In this document: positions 18,721-27,077 of the stretch, piece after piece
How positions within the stretch are numbered: the first letter of the stretch is position 1
Layout: each line of letters begins with the position of its first letter
Assembly: GCF_000614125.1 (NCBI RefSeq)
Contig: NZ_BAKJ01000045.1
Coordinates: 1 to 34,221 of the forward strand
Origin: Bacteroides rodentium JCM 16496
GTDB taxonomy: Bacteria > Bacteroidota > Bacteroidia > Bacteroidales > Bacteroidaceae
DNA length: 34,221 nt
Reading direction: 5' to 3'
The notes under the pieces: model-generated
What the model was told of the DNA's origin: nothing
Databases searched by the model: none
What the model saw: only the letters and a program-made list of their open reading frames with translations
Position numbers and translations under genes: made by a program

Positions 18721-18858
18721 TCAACCGACTATTAAAAGTATGGCATTAGCCGCTACGACTAACAGTGAAATGACGGTAATCACTGCCTGGATAAGGAGCA
18801 ACTTCTCGCTATTCATAAAGGAGAAATGCTTGCGGTTTCGTTCTTTTTGCTTTTTCAT
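18721..18858 (-). CDS. Small single-TM peptide, 45 residues
   Basis: An ATG at 18856-18858 opens a 45-codon frame ending in TGA at 18721. It starts MKKQKERNRKHF, strongly basic, then has one long hydrophobic stretch (about residues 20-44, LLLIQAVITVISLLVVAANA) and ends ILLIVG. This positive-inside layout suggests an inner-membrane peptide. A TACATTTG promoter element lies 27 nt upstream at 18885-18892, giving a short leader of about 20 nt. It leads the lipoprotein genes and lies next to the divergent TPR-AraC regulator. It could be a regulatory peptide, a small assembly factor, or a fortuitous frame; promoter placement and composition favour a real gene. Confidence 0.55.
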   Translation of the reverse strand: MKKQKERNRKHFSFMNSEKLLLIQAVITVISLLVVAANAILLIVG

Positions 18859-18884
18859 AATCGGTGTGTTTTTGTTGACTGTGA

Positions 18885-18892
18885 CAAATGTA
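18885..18892 (-). promoter_or_regulatory. Bacteroides -7 element (TACATTTG) for the lipoprotein locus
   Basis: On the minus strand this reads TACATTTG, a full match to the Bacteroidetes TAnnTTTG consensus. The expected start of transcription is about 7 nt downstream, near 18878, followed by the ATG at 18858. No good TTTG -33 box is seen at 19-21 bp upstream, which would fit activator dependence. Confidence 0.55.
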
Positions 18893-18938
18893 AATGAATG
18901 GTAAAAGATAGAGGTATAAAAAGGGGAGTTGTTGTTTC

Positions 18939-18979
18939 AAATTGTCCAACAAGTTGTTCTAATTTGTCCACAAATGTTG
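18939..18979. promoter_or_regulatory. Two direct TTGTCCA repeats 22 bp apart, possible activator sites
   Basis: AATTGTCCAACAAGTTG (from 18940) and ATTTGTCCACAAATGTTG (from 18962) are imperfect direct repeats whose TTGTCCA cores start at 18942 and 18964, two helical turns apart. They lie about 50-90 bp upstream of the TACATTTG element, the usual place for AraC-type activator sites. The gene beyond, at 19442, encodes such a regulator. The link is inference. Confidence 0.4.
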
Positions 18980-19029
18980 ATAATCAGTTTGTTATTGATA
19001 TGACGCTCTGTCGTCCTATAAAAGGAGTT

Positions 19030-19074
19030 ATGAAGAAGGCATGAAGAGAAGCGTTTTTATCATTCCTTCTTCAT
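19030..19074. promoter_or_regulatory. 15-bp inverted repeat with 15-nt loop
   Basis: ATGAAGAAGGCATGA (19030-19044) and TCATTCCTTCTTCAT (19060-19074) pair with a single mismatch. It sits in the 583-bp divergent region between the peptide gene and the regulator gene. It could be an operator or an RNA hairpin; no long U-run follows on either strand, so a simple terminator is less likely. The rest of 19075-19384 shows only AT-rich sequence. Confidence 0.4.
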
Positions 19075-19384
19075 TTGTTGTATAATATTTATTATATATC
19101 AGGCTTGTGCGCACTACTTCGCCCATCCCCTCATAAGTGCAAAAAAAGTCCGTTTTCATCGGAAAAAACAGATGAAACCACGCTTTATATACCTCTTTCA
19201 TCGCTTATTCCATTGCATTAGATTTCTTGACAGAAAAAAAGAGGATGAATTCTGTTCATATAGCCGGGTGGGGCAGGATGCTTCTTTTCCAAAACACAAA
19301 GAGAAGGCCTGGGACGGATATCCGCAGGGTGGGAATAAACATTTCATGATTTTTATAGATATAATTGATATAAATAGGTGATTT

Positions 19385-19416
19385 TTTGCCTTAGTTAAAC
19401 CTATTCCTTACATTTG
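19385..19416 (+). promoter_or_regulatory. Promoter of the TPR-AraC regulator (TTTG, 20 bp, TACATTTG)
   Basis: A -33 TTTG at 19385-19388, a 20-bp spacer and a -7 TACATTTG at 19409-19416 form a textbook Bacteroides primary-sigma promoter. The predicted start is near 19423, giving a leader of about 20 nt before the ATG at 19442. Confidence 0.7.
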
Positions 19417-19441
19417 CCGACGTTTTAAGCCTATATTGAAT

Positions 19442-21222
19442 ATGAAATCCCGTTTGATAACATTTCTCCTATTCGTTTGTACCGCCTCTTTGTGGGCGAG
19501 TGGTGCGGTACCCGACAGCCTGCTGGCCGAGCGTATCATCCGTGCCATCTATGTGAACCATCCCGACAGTGCCTTGTCGTTGCTGGATGAGGCGGAGAAG
19601 CGGCAGGCATCCGGCATCAAACCTTTCCGCATCGACCTGTTGCGTGCCATGTGCTATGAGATAAAGCACGATTATCCCCAAAAGGAGCAATGCGTGCGCC
19701 GTGCTTTACAGCACGATTCAATCTGTTCGATGCCAGAACGCAAGCTCCCGCTCTTGGTGATGCTTGCAAACATATTGGACAGACAAAACAGGTATGAAGA
19801 GTGTGTCGCTGTCTGCCATGAAACCATCGACTTGGCACGCCGCCAAGCAAATAAGCAGGCAGAAGCAGATATGTACTCCGTGATGGCGCGTGTCAGCATA
19901 GGCATGGCAAACAATGAAAAGGCGGAGGCATACTTCAAGCAGGCGGTGGAGCTGCTCGAAAGCACGGAAGATGTGCGCCAAATGTCACGGCTCTCTTCCT
20001 TGTATGGCGAATACATGTCCTTCTATATTGACCGGAAGCGTGTGGCGGAAGCCATCCGGATAGGCTACCGCCGCGAAGCCCTCATACGCCGTATGAGCGA
20101 ACTACCCGGTCCTCCTCCGGGCTACATCGACCAGCAATATGGCTTCCTCTATGCCAAGATGGCGGTGCTGCTGCACGAAGAGGGGAAGAACGCGGAGGCA
20201 GAGGAGGCTTTCAAGAAACTCCGTGCCACCAGCTTTTCGCAATCCCTCATCGGGAAGCAGTACAGCATCCCTTACTTGCTTGACACCCATCGCCATGCCG
20301 AGGTAGCCGCTTTGAGCGATGAATGCCTTTCTGCCTTTCCCAACGATACCGTCAGCTATGAGTACTTGATTCTCCTCAATTACCGGGCACGTGCGGGGCG
20401 GGGAATGAAACGCTTTGACCAAGCCGATGCCTTGATGCAACGCATTGTCACGGTGACGGACAGTATCTATGCCCGCGAGAGCCAAAGCAAGGCGCAAGAG
20501 TACGCCTCCAAGTTCGACCTGAAAGAAAAAGAATTGCAGTTGACCAAGTCACGCGCCTTGTCTGAAAGGCGTAAGCTCCTGTTGACAGGATTCTGCCTTT
20601 TGTCGGTGCTTCTCTTCGCCATCCTTTGGATTACTTATATGAACCTGCGCAAAAACAGGCAGCGCAACCGCATCGCCGCCAAGCAGATAGACGAATTGCT
20701 GGCACAGCGTGACGAATTGCGAAGGCGGTTTGCACACGCCGAAGTGACGGCAAGCGAATCTCCGGCAGAGGATGCCTCCGAAGTGTGCTGCCATGAGCCC
20801 GGGGCAACTCCGGCTGTTGGCGAAGAGGTGTCTGTGACCAATAGAAAGCGGGCAGAGGAAATGCCGGAGCGGGAAGATGAGGAAGAATATGCCCGCTTCA
20901 TGAAGATGGAGAGTGTGCTGGTAGAGCAGAAACTCTTCTTGGAATCGGGTTTTGGGCGAGACAACCTGTTGGCGATTGCAAGTGTCAGTAAGAACGAACT
21001 GGGTACATTGCTGCGGAAATATGCCGATGCCGACAACCTCAACGACTACCTGAACAGCCTACGCATAGAGTATTCCATCAAGCTGATGAAAGAGAAACCT
21101 TTCCTTTCTATCGAGCCATTGCCGCAGAGTCCAACTTCAACAGCCGCAGTACCTTCTATCGGGCATTCGTCAAGGTGTGGGGGATGACACCGGCGCAGTA
21201 TATGAGGACTAGGATAGAATAA
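19442..21222 (+). CDS. Periplasmic TPR / transmembrane / AraC-type regulator (frameshifted near 3' end as given)
   Basis: A protein of about 593 residues. The start is the ATG at 19442 (MKSRLITFLLF), a signal peptide; a TTG two codons earlier is less likely. Residues about 25-370 are helical TPR-like repeats (NNEKAEAYFKQAVELLES, EEGKNAEAEEAFKKL) in the periplasm. A membrane helix follows near 376-398 (LLLTGFCLLSVLLFAILWI), then a coiled segment and a C-terminal AraC HTH in the cytoplasm. One base is missing near 21113-21116: restoring it replaces a spurious tail ending at 21187 with EAIAAESNFNSRSTFYRAFVKVWGMTPAQYM, the classic second AraC helix-turn-helix, ending at 21222. Such proteins sense periplasmic signals directly. 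It is divergent from the lipoprotein locus, its likely target. Confidence 0.8.
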
Positions 21223-21289
21223 TTCAGAATGTCGAATTCTCTACAAAGAGTGCTTCCCACATGGGGGATGCCTTGATGGCCGAGTCCAT

Positions 21290-22522
21290 TTATTGAATGT
21301 TATTGTTTTCTTCTTCTGTTTCTTCTTGAATGGTGTCTTTGGGCAGCAATCTTGGGGAAATGCGTTTCTTGGGAGTGAGGCTCATGCCTTTCAGCATTTC
21401 GGCTTGGCGCACTACGCTGCCGTTACCGTCCGAGAGTTGGTTGAAGGCTTTGTCGTAATCCCTTTGCAGGCTGGCCAGCCGGTCGCCGATGCCGAGGAAG
21501 GTGTCGGTAAAGCCTGCAATCTTTTCATATAAGATGGTGCCGCGCTTGATGATGGCTTGCACATTCTTTACCTGGTTCTCCTTCTTCCAAAGGTCGAGCG
21601 AGAGGCGCAGGGCGCTAATCAGGTTGGTGGGGCTCATCAGTACCACCTTTTTGTCGTAGGCATATTCCCAGAGGTGGGCATCGCTTTGGATGGCGAGGAG
21701 GTAGGCACCTTCGGTGGGGATGAACATCATAACGAAATCCGGTGATTGGGCGTCATAATGCGAGTAGTCTTTATGGCTGAGCTCGTCGATGTGGGCGCGG
21801 ACAGACTGCAGGTGTGCTTTCAGGAAATGTGCCTGCTCCTCCTTGCTTTCGGCGGAGGTGTAGGCAGCATAGGCAGTCAGCGACACTTTGGAGTCGATAA
21901 TCATTTCCCGTTCGTCGGGGTACTTCACGATGATGTCGGGCTGCATCTTCTGCCCGCTTTCCTCGTTGATGATGGTTTCGCCCCGTTCGTCTTTCAGGAA
22001 CTCCTGGCGGAAGTAGTGTTCGCCTTCAATCAGTCCGGAGGCTTGCAACAGACGTTCCAGAATCATTTCGCCCCAGTTGCCTTGCATTTTGGAGTCTCCT
22101 TTTAGGGCACGGGTCAAGTTGTTGGCATCTTCGCTGAGGCGGTTGTTCAGCTCCACCAGTTCCTTGATGCGTTCGCCCAGGGAGAAGCGTTCCTTGGCTT
22201 CGGTACTGTATACTTGTTCCACCTTTTGGCGGAAGTCCTTCAGGTTATCACCCAGTGGACGGAGCAGATTGCCCAGGTGTTCGGCATTCAGCTTGGTAAA
22301 GTCTTCGGCTTTGCTCTGGAAGATACGGTTGGAGAGATTCTCGAACTCGGTATTCATGCGCTTGTGCAATGCTTCGGCTTCCTCCTTCTGCAGCTTCAAT
22401 AATTCTATTTCCTTCTTTGTCCCGCTGATTTCGGCCTTCAGTGCGGCAGACTTGCGGTCTGCCGCCAGATAGCCGACTACGGTTCCGATGAGAATTCCTA
22501 TTATTAGCAACAATATTTCCAT
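21290..22522 (-). CDS. rmuC: RmuC-family DNA recombination protein
   Basis: A protein of 410 residues, normal for the family. An N-terminal membrane helix (LLLIIGILIGTVVGYLAA) is followed by a coiled coil to about residue 120. The conserved RmuC domain has GNWGEMILERLLQ, QPDIIVKYPDEREMIIDSKVSL, PDFVMMFIPTEGAYLLA and LMSPTNLISALR. RmuC proteins limit inversion of short repeats and are predicted PD-(D/E)XK-type nucleases; the PDIIV and IDSKVS segments fit that core. It is convergent with the regulator gene, with a 67-nt gap. Confidence 0.88.
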   Translation of the reverse strand: MEILLLIIGILIGTVVGYLAADRKSAALKAEISGTKKEIELLKLQKEEAEALHKRMNTEFENLSNRIFQSKAEDFTKLNAEHLGNLLRPLGDNLKDFRQKVEQVYSTEAKERFSLGERIKELVELNNRLSEDANNLTRALKGDSKMQGNWGEMILERLLQASGLIEGEHYFRQEFLKDERGETIINEESGQKMQPDIIVKYPDEREMIIDSKVSLTAYAAYTSAESKEEQAHFLKAHLQSVRAHIDELSHKDYSHYDAQSPDFVMMFIPTEGAYLLAIQSDAHLWEYAYDKKVVLMSPTNLISALRLSLDLWKKENQVKNVQAIIKRGTILYEKIAGFTDTFLGIGDRLASLQRDYDKAFNQLSDGNGSVVRQAEMLKGMSLTPKKRISPRLLPKDTIQEETEEENNNIQ

Positions 22523-22568
22523 AAGTATTTTAAAAGTAAGTACTATATAAGATTGACAATGATTTGCA

Positions 22569-22617
22569 GGGTATCTGAATTCCCCTCCTCCCCGGAGGAG
22601 GAGAATTCGGATACTCC
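22569..22617. repeat. Near-perfect hairpin GGGTATCTGAATTC..CTCCTCCCCGGAGGAG
   Basis: The left arm, starting GGGTATCTGAATTC, pairs with the right arm ending GAATTCGGATACTCC around a CCGG centre, about 24 bp per arm with a few mismatches. It lies between map and rmuC, so it may terminate map transcription, but there is no clear T-run. It shares its core and flank with the element at 104-135. Confidence 0.65.
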
Positions 22618-22639
22618 ATTTACTTGTTTGCTTACTTTG

Positions 22640-22676
22640 AGGGAAGAAGACTCTGTGTCTTTGTGCCTCTGTCTCC
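22640..22676. repeat. Partial CTCTGTGTC..GTGCCTCTG repeat
   Basis: ACTCTGTGTCTTTGTGCCTCTG just downstream of map is a single degraded arm of the CACAGAG family. It shows the family is not confined to the lipoprotein locus. Confidence 0.4.
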
Positions 22677-22679
22677 GCC

Positions 22680-23534
22680 TTATTGTGTCAATATTTCGTT
22701 TCCGTCTTCAGTAATCAGGATTTGGCTTTCCCATTGGGCAGAAGGCAGTCCGTCGTCTGTGCAGACGGTCCATCCGTCGGCTTCGTCGATAAAGACTTCG
22801 TAGCTTCCCATGTTAATCATCGGTTCGATGGTGAACGTCATGCCCGGCACTATCAGCATGCCCGTACCACGTTTGCCGAAGTGTTCCACATCCGGTTCTT
22901 CGTGGAACTTGACGCCGCAGCCATGTCCGCAGAGGTCGCGTACCACGCTGTATCCGTTCTTTTCTGCATGTTCCTGGATGGCGGCGCCTACGTCACCGAG
23001 GCGTGCCCAGGGCTGTGCGGTCTGTATGCCTATGTCACGGCATTCTTTGGTGACTTGTACCAGCCTCTGCATGTCGGGGTTGACTTCGCCAATCATGAAC
23101 ATGCGTGATGCGTCGGCAAAGTAACCTTTGTAAATGGTGGATACATCGACATTTACAATGTCACCGCTTTTCAGGAATTCCCTAGTGCTGGGAATGCCGT
23201 GGCACACTACATCGTTGATGCTGGTGCACACACTTTTGGGGAAGCCTTCGTACATGAAGGGGGCGGGGATGGCGTCGTGGTCTGTGGTGAAGCAATACAC
23301 CATATGGTCAATTTCAGCTGTGGACATGCCTTCGCGAATGTTCTCGGAGAGATAATCCAGCAGGGCTGTGTTGATTTTGGCGCTTGCGCGGATACCGGCC
23401 AACTGCTCCTCGGTACGGAGTGCGCTTCGCATCGGCAGTTTATATCCTTCTTTCTTATAATGTTGAATTTTGGCTTCTACTTCGTCGGAATAGTTTTTAG
23501 GAGTAAACCGGACCCCTTTCATGAACTTTTTCAT
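22680..23534 (-). CDS. map: Type I methionine aminopeptidase
   Basis: A protein of 284 residues from the ATG at 23534 (MKKFMKGVRF). It removes the initiator Met from nascent proteins. The metal ligands are all visible: Asp in VNVDVS, Asp in FADASR, His in CGHGCG, Glu in FTIEPM and Glu in QWESQ. It carries about 40 extra N-terminal residues before the catalytic domain (LRTEEQLAGIRASAKI). A frame can be read nine codons further upstream from a TTG, but that TTG overlaps the promoter -7 box, so 23534 is preferred. It stands alone, away from ribosomal protein genes, as an extra map often does. Confidence 0.9.
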   Translation of the reverse strand: MKKFMKGVRFTPKNYSDEVEAKIQHYKKEGYKLPMRSALRTEEQLAGIRASAKINTALLDYLSENIREGMSTAEIDHMVYCFTTDHDAIPAPFMYEGFPKSVCTSINDVVCHGIPSTREFLKSGDIVNVDVSTIYKGYFADASRMFMIGEVNPDMQRLVQVTKECRDIGIQTAQPWARLGDVGAAIQEHAEKNGYSVVRDLCGHGCGVKFHEEPDVEHFGKRGTGMLIVPGMTFTIEPMINMGSYEVFIDEADGWTVCTDDGLPSAQWESQILITEDGNEILTQ

Positions 23535-23558
23535 TGTCTTTTCTTTTTTATGAGACTG

Positions 23559-23566
23559 CAAAAATA
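23559..23566 (-). promoter_or_regulatory. Bacteroides -7 element (TATTTTTG) for map
   Basis: The minus strand reads TATTTTTG, matching TAnnTTTG, 24 bp upstream of the map ATG. The predicted leader is about 18 nt. No clear -33 box is seen. Its position rules out the longer TTG-initiated product. Confidence 0.55.
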
Positions 23567-23634
23567 CACAATAATGCAGGTGCTTGTACTATCAAGAGCC
23601 GAAAAACATTCGTTTTCTTTATCCCGATGCCAGC

Positions 23635-26600
23635 TTAGAGGGTATTCACCACTTCTATTTCGCTTCTTGAACTGTCTATCCTCCGTACTTGTATCTGGGT
23701 CTTTATGCGCTCTTTCAGTCCTTCCACGTGACTGATGATGCCTACCTTCTTGCCACCCATCCGGTGCAGTTTTTCCAATGTGTCCATAACGGTGTTCAGG
23801 TAGTCGCTGCTCAGTGTGCCGAAGCCCTCGTCGATGAACAACGTGTCTACCGAGAGGCTTTGGCGGCTGAGGGAAGAAAGCCCGAGGGCAAGTGACAGAG
23901 ATACCAGGAAACTTTCGCCGCCCGATAAGGTGCATGCCGGACGTGCCGAGCCTCCTTGATGGAAGTCGCGTAGCAGGATGGTGAGCGAACCGGCCTGGCA
24001 CTCCAGCTCGTAGCGGTCGGTCAAGCGTTGCAGATAGAAATTGGCACCTGCCAGCAGTTCTTTCAAGACGAAGCTCTGGGCTATGTTGCGGAAGTTCTTT
24101 CCCCGTTCGTCACCGAAGTGATGGCAGAGACGGTCCCACTTCAGATACTCTTCGCGCAGCCGGTCGGCACGTTCCTTTTCTTCCTTTATCCGGTCGATGT
24201 TGCGGGTGTTTTCTTCCAGGCGTAATTTCTGCTGGCCGATGGACTGGTTGCCGGCGGTTATCTTTTCTTCGAGATGCGCGATGAGTGCATCCAGGGTTTT
24301 GAGGTTTTCGTTTTCTTCTATTTCGGGCTTCCGGCTGATGTGCTCTTCCACTTGTCCGGTGGCCAGACGAAAGGCGGTCGATGCAGCTACTTCTTCCTCT
24401 TTAAGTCTCTGCAATGAGGCACGCAATGCTTCTATCCGGGGGCCGGACCAAGCGGATAGGATAGTGATACGCTCTTCATTGAGAGTGGGGTTGACGGCAT
24501 AGAACCCGGTTAAATCCTTTTGCAGCCTTGCTATTTGTTCTGCGGTGGAGGATATGCTTTGTTTCAGTCCGCTTGCTTGTGTATTCAGGCTATTCCAGGC
24601 TATCCCCAGGTCCTTGATTTCCGTTTCTTGTGTTGTTGCAGGTGCGTTGCGCCAGTCGGGGAATGCGGCATCGATGCTTTCCCTATTGATGTTTATTCCC
24701 TCCAGCTCTTTATGGATAAGGGCAATGGCGGATTTCAGTTCTCTTTGTTTCTCCTGCGCCAGCCGGTAGTTGTGCGTGGCTTGCGCCAGGCGTTCAATAA
24801 AGGAGAGGGGGGAGTTCGTCCATTCCGTGTTCCATCCTTCCCAGAGGATGTGGGGAGTGACGCGGTTCATGGTGGCACGTATGTTCTCCTTTTCGTTGGC
24901 AGTGAGCGACTCGTAATTGACGATGCTGTTTTTCAGCTCATTCAGCACTCTGTCGGCAGAGTTGAAGGCTTGGCGCGCAACGTCCACATGTTTTTGGCAT
25001 TCGTCCTTTTGCCGTTGCAGAGTTATGATTTGTGTGCTGAGCTTTTGAACTTCCGTGAGCTTTTCGTTCAGCTTGTCTGCTTCCAGCTTGTTCTCTTCCA
25101 GTAGCTTCTTCAGAGCGTCGCCGGTGGTTGTGGAGAGGCCGACGCCGTTGCATTGGGCGCATTTGGCTTGTGCGTCAGTGCGGGCAAGGTTGTAGCTCCG
25201 GAGTGCTCTTGCTGTGGACTGACGGGCATTCTCTGCCAGCGTTCCGTAGGTTTTGGATTCTGTCCGGTTGTTGTTCAATGCCTGCTCGGCTTCTTTGTAT
25301 TCTTTCTCTTTTGTTTCCAGGGCGGTGCGTATGGGAGCAAGGACAGACTGGAAATCTTCATCTTTGCAGAGCGATTTTATTTCTTGTCCGCACACGGGGC
25401 AAGTATCTCCGACGGCAAGCCGGGAGCGTGCTTCCTTTGCCCACTCTTCTACGGCTTCCTTTTGCTTGTCGTAGAGGGTGCGGATGTCATCATAACTTGT
25501 TTTCCTGCTGTCGAATGCCGTTTGCAGGAGGACGTACTGCTTTTGGCATGCCTCCACTTTGGCGTTCAAAGCCTTTTCGTTTTCCTTCGCCTCGTTCAGT
25601 GTCCTTTCTGTTTCAGCCAGTAAGGACAAGGCGCTCAAGGCTTGTAGCAGGTTCTCCCGTCCGGCATCGAGTTTGTTTTTCTTGTCTTGCAGGGCAGGGC
25701 GATCCATGGTTTCAAGCTGCTTGTTCCGGAGGTTTATTTCGTTTTGCAATGCATGGTTCTCTTGTTCTTTCCGGGTGAGGGCAGTTTCCTTGTCGGTGCG
25801 CTCCTTGGCCTTTACGGGTTGTTGCGCGGCCAGTCTTTCAAGGTGCGCGTTGTAGGTGCCGATGCGTGTTTGGGCATCGAGTGCGGATTTCAGGTCGGTA
25901 ATGATGGATTGGCTTTGCTCGAACATGGGCAGTAAGGGCGAATGCTCGTGCAAGTACTTCTCGGCACGATGCAGCTTGTCTTCTTGCTCTTCCAGGAAAC
26001 CGCATAGCCACTTGCTTCCTCCGTCCAGCCGGGCAAAGGATGCTCTTAGCATTCCGGCTTGTGCATGGTTTTGTTGTTGTTGCTGTTGCTGCTGTTTCAA
26101 GGTAGAGAGCCAGTTGCGGGCGTCGGCGGTGGCATTCCATTCCTTAATCAGCAGTTCTTTCTGTTTGAATTCGTCCGATTGCAGTTGCGTTTGCTTCCCT
26201 TCCCACATCTTCTTTTGCTGTTCGCGGGCGAGGAGGAGTTCGGAGTATTTCTTCAGCCAGTCCCGTTTTGCGAGGGCGGTGGTTTTCTGCTCATTGGCTT
26301 CCTTGACTCCGGCATTTTGCGTGGCTATGGCTTCCTTGATTGTGGCGACTTCTTCTTCTGCCAGGATGTGGATGCCTTCCAACTTCCGGTTTTGGTTTTC
26401 GTATTCCGTCCGTCTTTCCTTGGTGGCGGCATATATTTCGGCACCTATTTCGGAGTAGATACTTGTACCGGTCAGCTTTTCCAGAATATCCGATTTTTCG
26501 CTTTCCTTGCTTTGCAGGAATTTGGTGAAGTCGCCTTGTGCCAGCATGGTGGTGCGGCAGAATTGTTCGAAGGTCAACCCTACTGCAGCTTGTATTTCCG

Positions 26601-27057
26601 CCTTTATCTCGTTCTTTTTGTTAAGCTGTATGCCGCTTTTCTTGTTTTCCAGTGTCCAGCGCACATCCTGCACGGCTCCTGAAATCTTGCGGTGTGCCCG
26701 TGCCACGTACCATCGGGCGGTGTAGGGCGTTTCGTTCGAGCCGGTAAACTCCAGCTCTGTCCATGCTTCACTGGTGTTACGACGCATCAGTTGCCGGCTG
26801 TCGTTGATGGCAACATCTTCCTTTTTGGCAGAGAAAGTCTGGCTCAGGTCTTTGTATTTTTCGTTCTCGGCATGGTCCATGCGGGGCGTTTCGTTGTAGA
26901 GTGCCAGGCAGATGGCGTCGAGAATGGTTGTCTTCCCTGCACCCGTCTCGCCGCAGATAAGGAAAAGGGATTCCTCGCTTAGCGGTCCGTTCTCAAAGTC
27001 GATGGCGGCATCTTCTATGGAGGCAAGGTTCTTTATGGTCAGTTTCTGGAGTATCAT
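23635..27057 (-). CDS. sbcC: SbcC-type exonuclease subunit, SMC-like ATPase
   Basis: A protein of about 1140 residues from the ATG at 27057 (MILQKLTIKNLASIEDA). The start lies 20 nt after the sbcD stop and matches the usual SbcC beginning; an upstream in-frame extension overlaps sbcD and is rejected. The Walker A GETGAGKT is at 36-43. Two long coiled coils flank a CPVCG zinc hook near residue 553. The signature LSGGES is near 1044 and the Walker B TLFIDEGFGTL near 1070. With SbcD it forms the SbcCD (Mre11-Rad50-like) nuclease that cleaves DNA hairpins and blocked ends. Odd points are an eight-Gln run and a second CxxC (CAQCNG) near residue 632. Confidence 0.92.
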   Translation of the reverse strand: MILQKLTIKNLASIEDAAIDFENGPLSEESLFLICGETGAGKTTILDAICLALYNETPRMDHAENEKYKDLSQTFSAKKEDVAINDSRQLMRRNTSEAWTELEFTGSNETPYTARWYVARAHRKISGAVQDVRWTLENKKSGIQLNKKNEIKAEIQAAVGLTFEQFCRTTMLAQGDFTKFLQSKESEKSDILEKLTGTSIYSEIGAEIYAATKERRTEYENQNRKLEGIHILAEEEVATIKEAIATQNAGVKEANEQKTTALAKRDWLKKYSELLLAREQQKKMWEGKQTQLQSDEFKQKELLIKEWNATADARNWLSTLKQQQQQQQQNHAQAGMLRASFARLDGGSKWLCGFLEEQEDKLHRAEKYLHEHSPLLPMFEQSQSIITDLKSALDAQTRIGTYNAHLERLAAQQPVKAKERTDKETALTRKEQENHALQNEINLRNKQLETMDRPALQDKKNKLDAGRENLLQALSALSLLAETERTLNEAKENEKALNAKVEACQKQYVLLQTAFDSRKTSYDDIRTLYDKQKEAVEEWAKEARSRLAVGDTCPVCGQEIKSLCKDEDFQSVLAPIRTALETKEKEYKEAEQALNNNRTESKTYGTLAENARQSTARALRSYNLARTDAQAKCAQCNGVGLSTTTGDALKKLLEENKLEADKLNEKLTEVQKLSTQIITLQRQKDECQKHVDVARQAFNSADRVLNELKNSIVNYESLTANEKENIRATMNRVTPHILWEGWNTEWTNSPLSFIERLAQATHNYRLAQEKQRELKSAIALIHKELEGININRESIDAAFPDWRNAPATTQETEIKDLGIAWNSLNTQASGLKQSISSTAEQIARLQKDLTGFYAVNPTLNEERITILSAWSGPRIEALRASLQRLKEEEVAASTAFRLATGQVEEHISRKPEIEENENLKTLDALIAHLEEKITAGNQSIGQQKLRLEENTRNIDRIKEEKERADRLREEYLKWDRLCHHFGDERGKNFRNIAQSFVLKELLAGANFYLQRLTDRYELECQAGSLTILLRDFHQGGSARPACTLSGGESFLVSLSLALGLSSLSRQSLSVDTLFIDEGFGTLSSDYLNTVMDTLEKLHRMGGKKVGIISHVEGLKERIKTQIQVRRIDSSRSEIEVVNTL
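26071..26094 (-). repeat. CAA/CAG triplet repeat encoding eight Gln
   Basis: Eight consecutive CAA or CAG codons inside the first coiled-coil arm of sbcC, followed by AAC CAT. Such repeats can change in number without breaking frame. Confidence 0.75.
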
Positions 27058-27077
27058 GTTTTCAGGATGGGTGAAGA

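Noticed and set aside
19172..19381. 69-codon plus-strand frame upstream of the regulator
   Set aside because: It ends just before the regulator promoter, has no ribosome-site or promoter support, and its composition does not look like a domain or a TM peptide.
23535..23561. TTG start for map giving nine extra residues
   Set aside because: The TTG overlaps the TATTTTTG promoter element, so it would not be on the transcript.
24520..25104. Plus-strand frame opposite sbcC
   Set aside because: A shadow of a strongly supported gene; Cys- and Phe-rich mirror composition.
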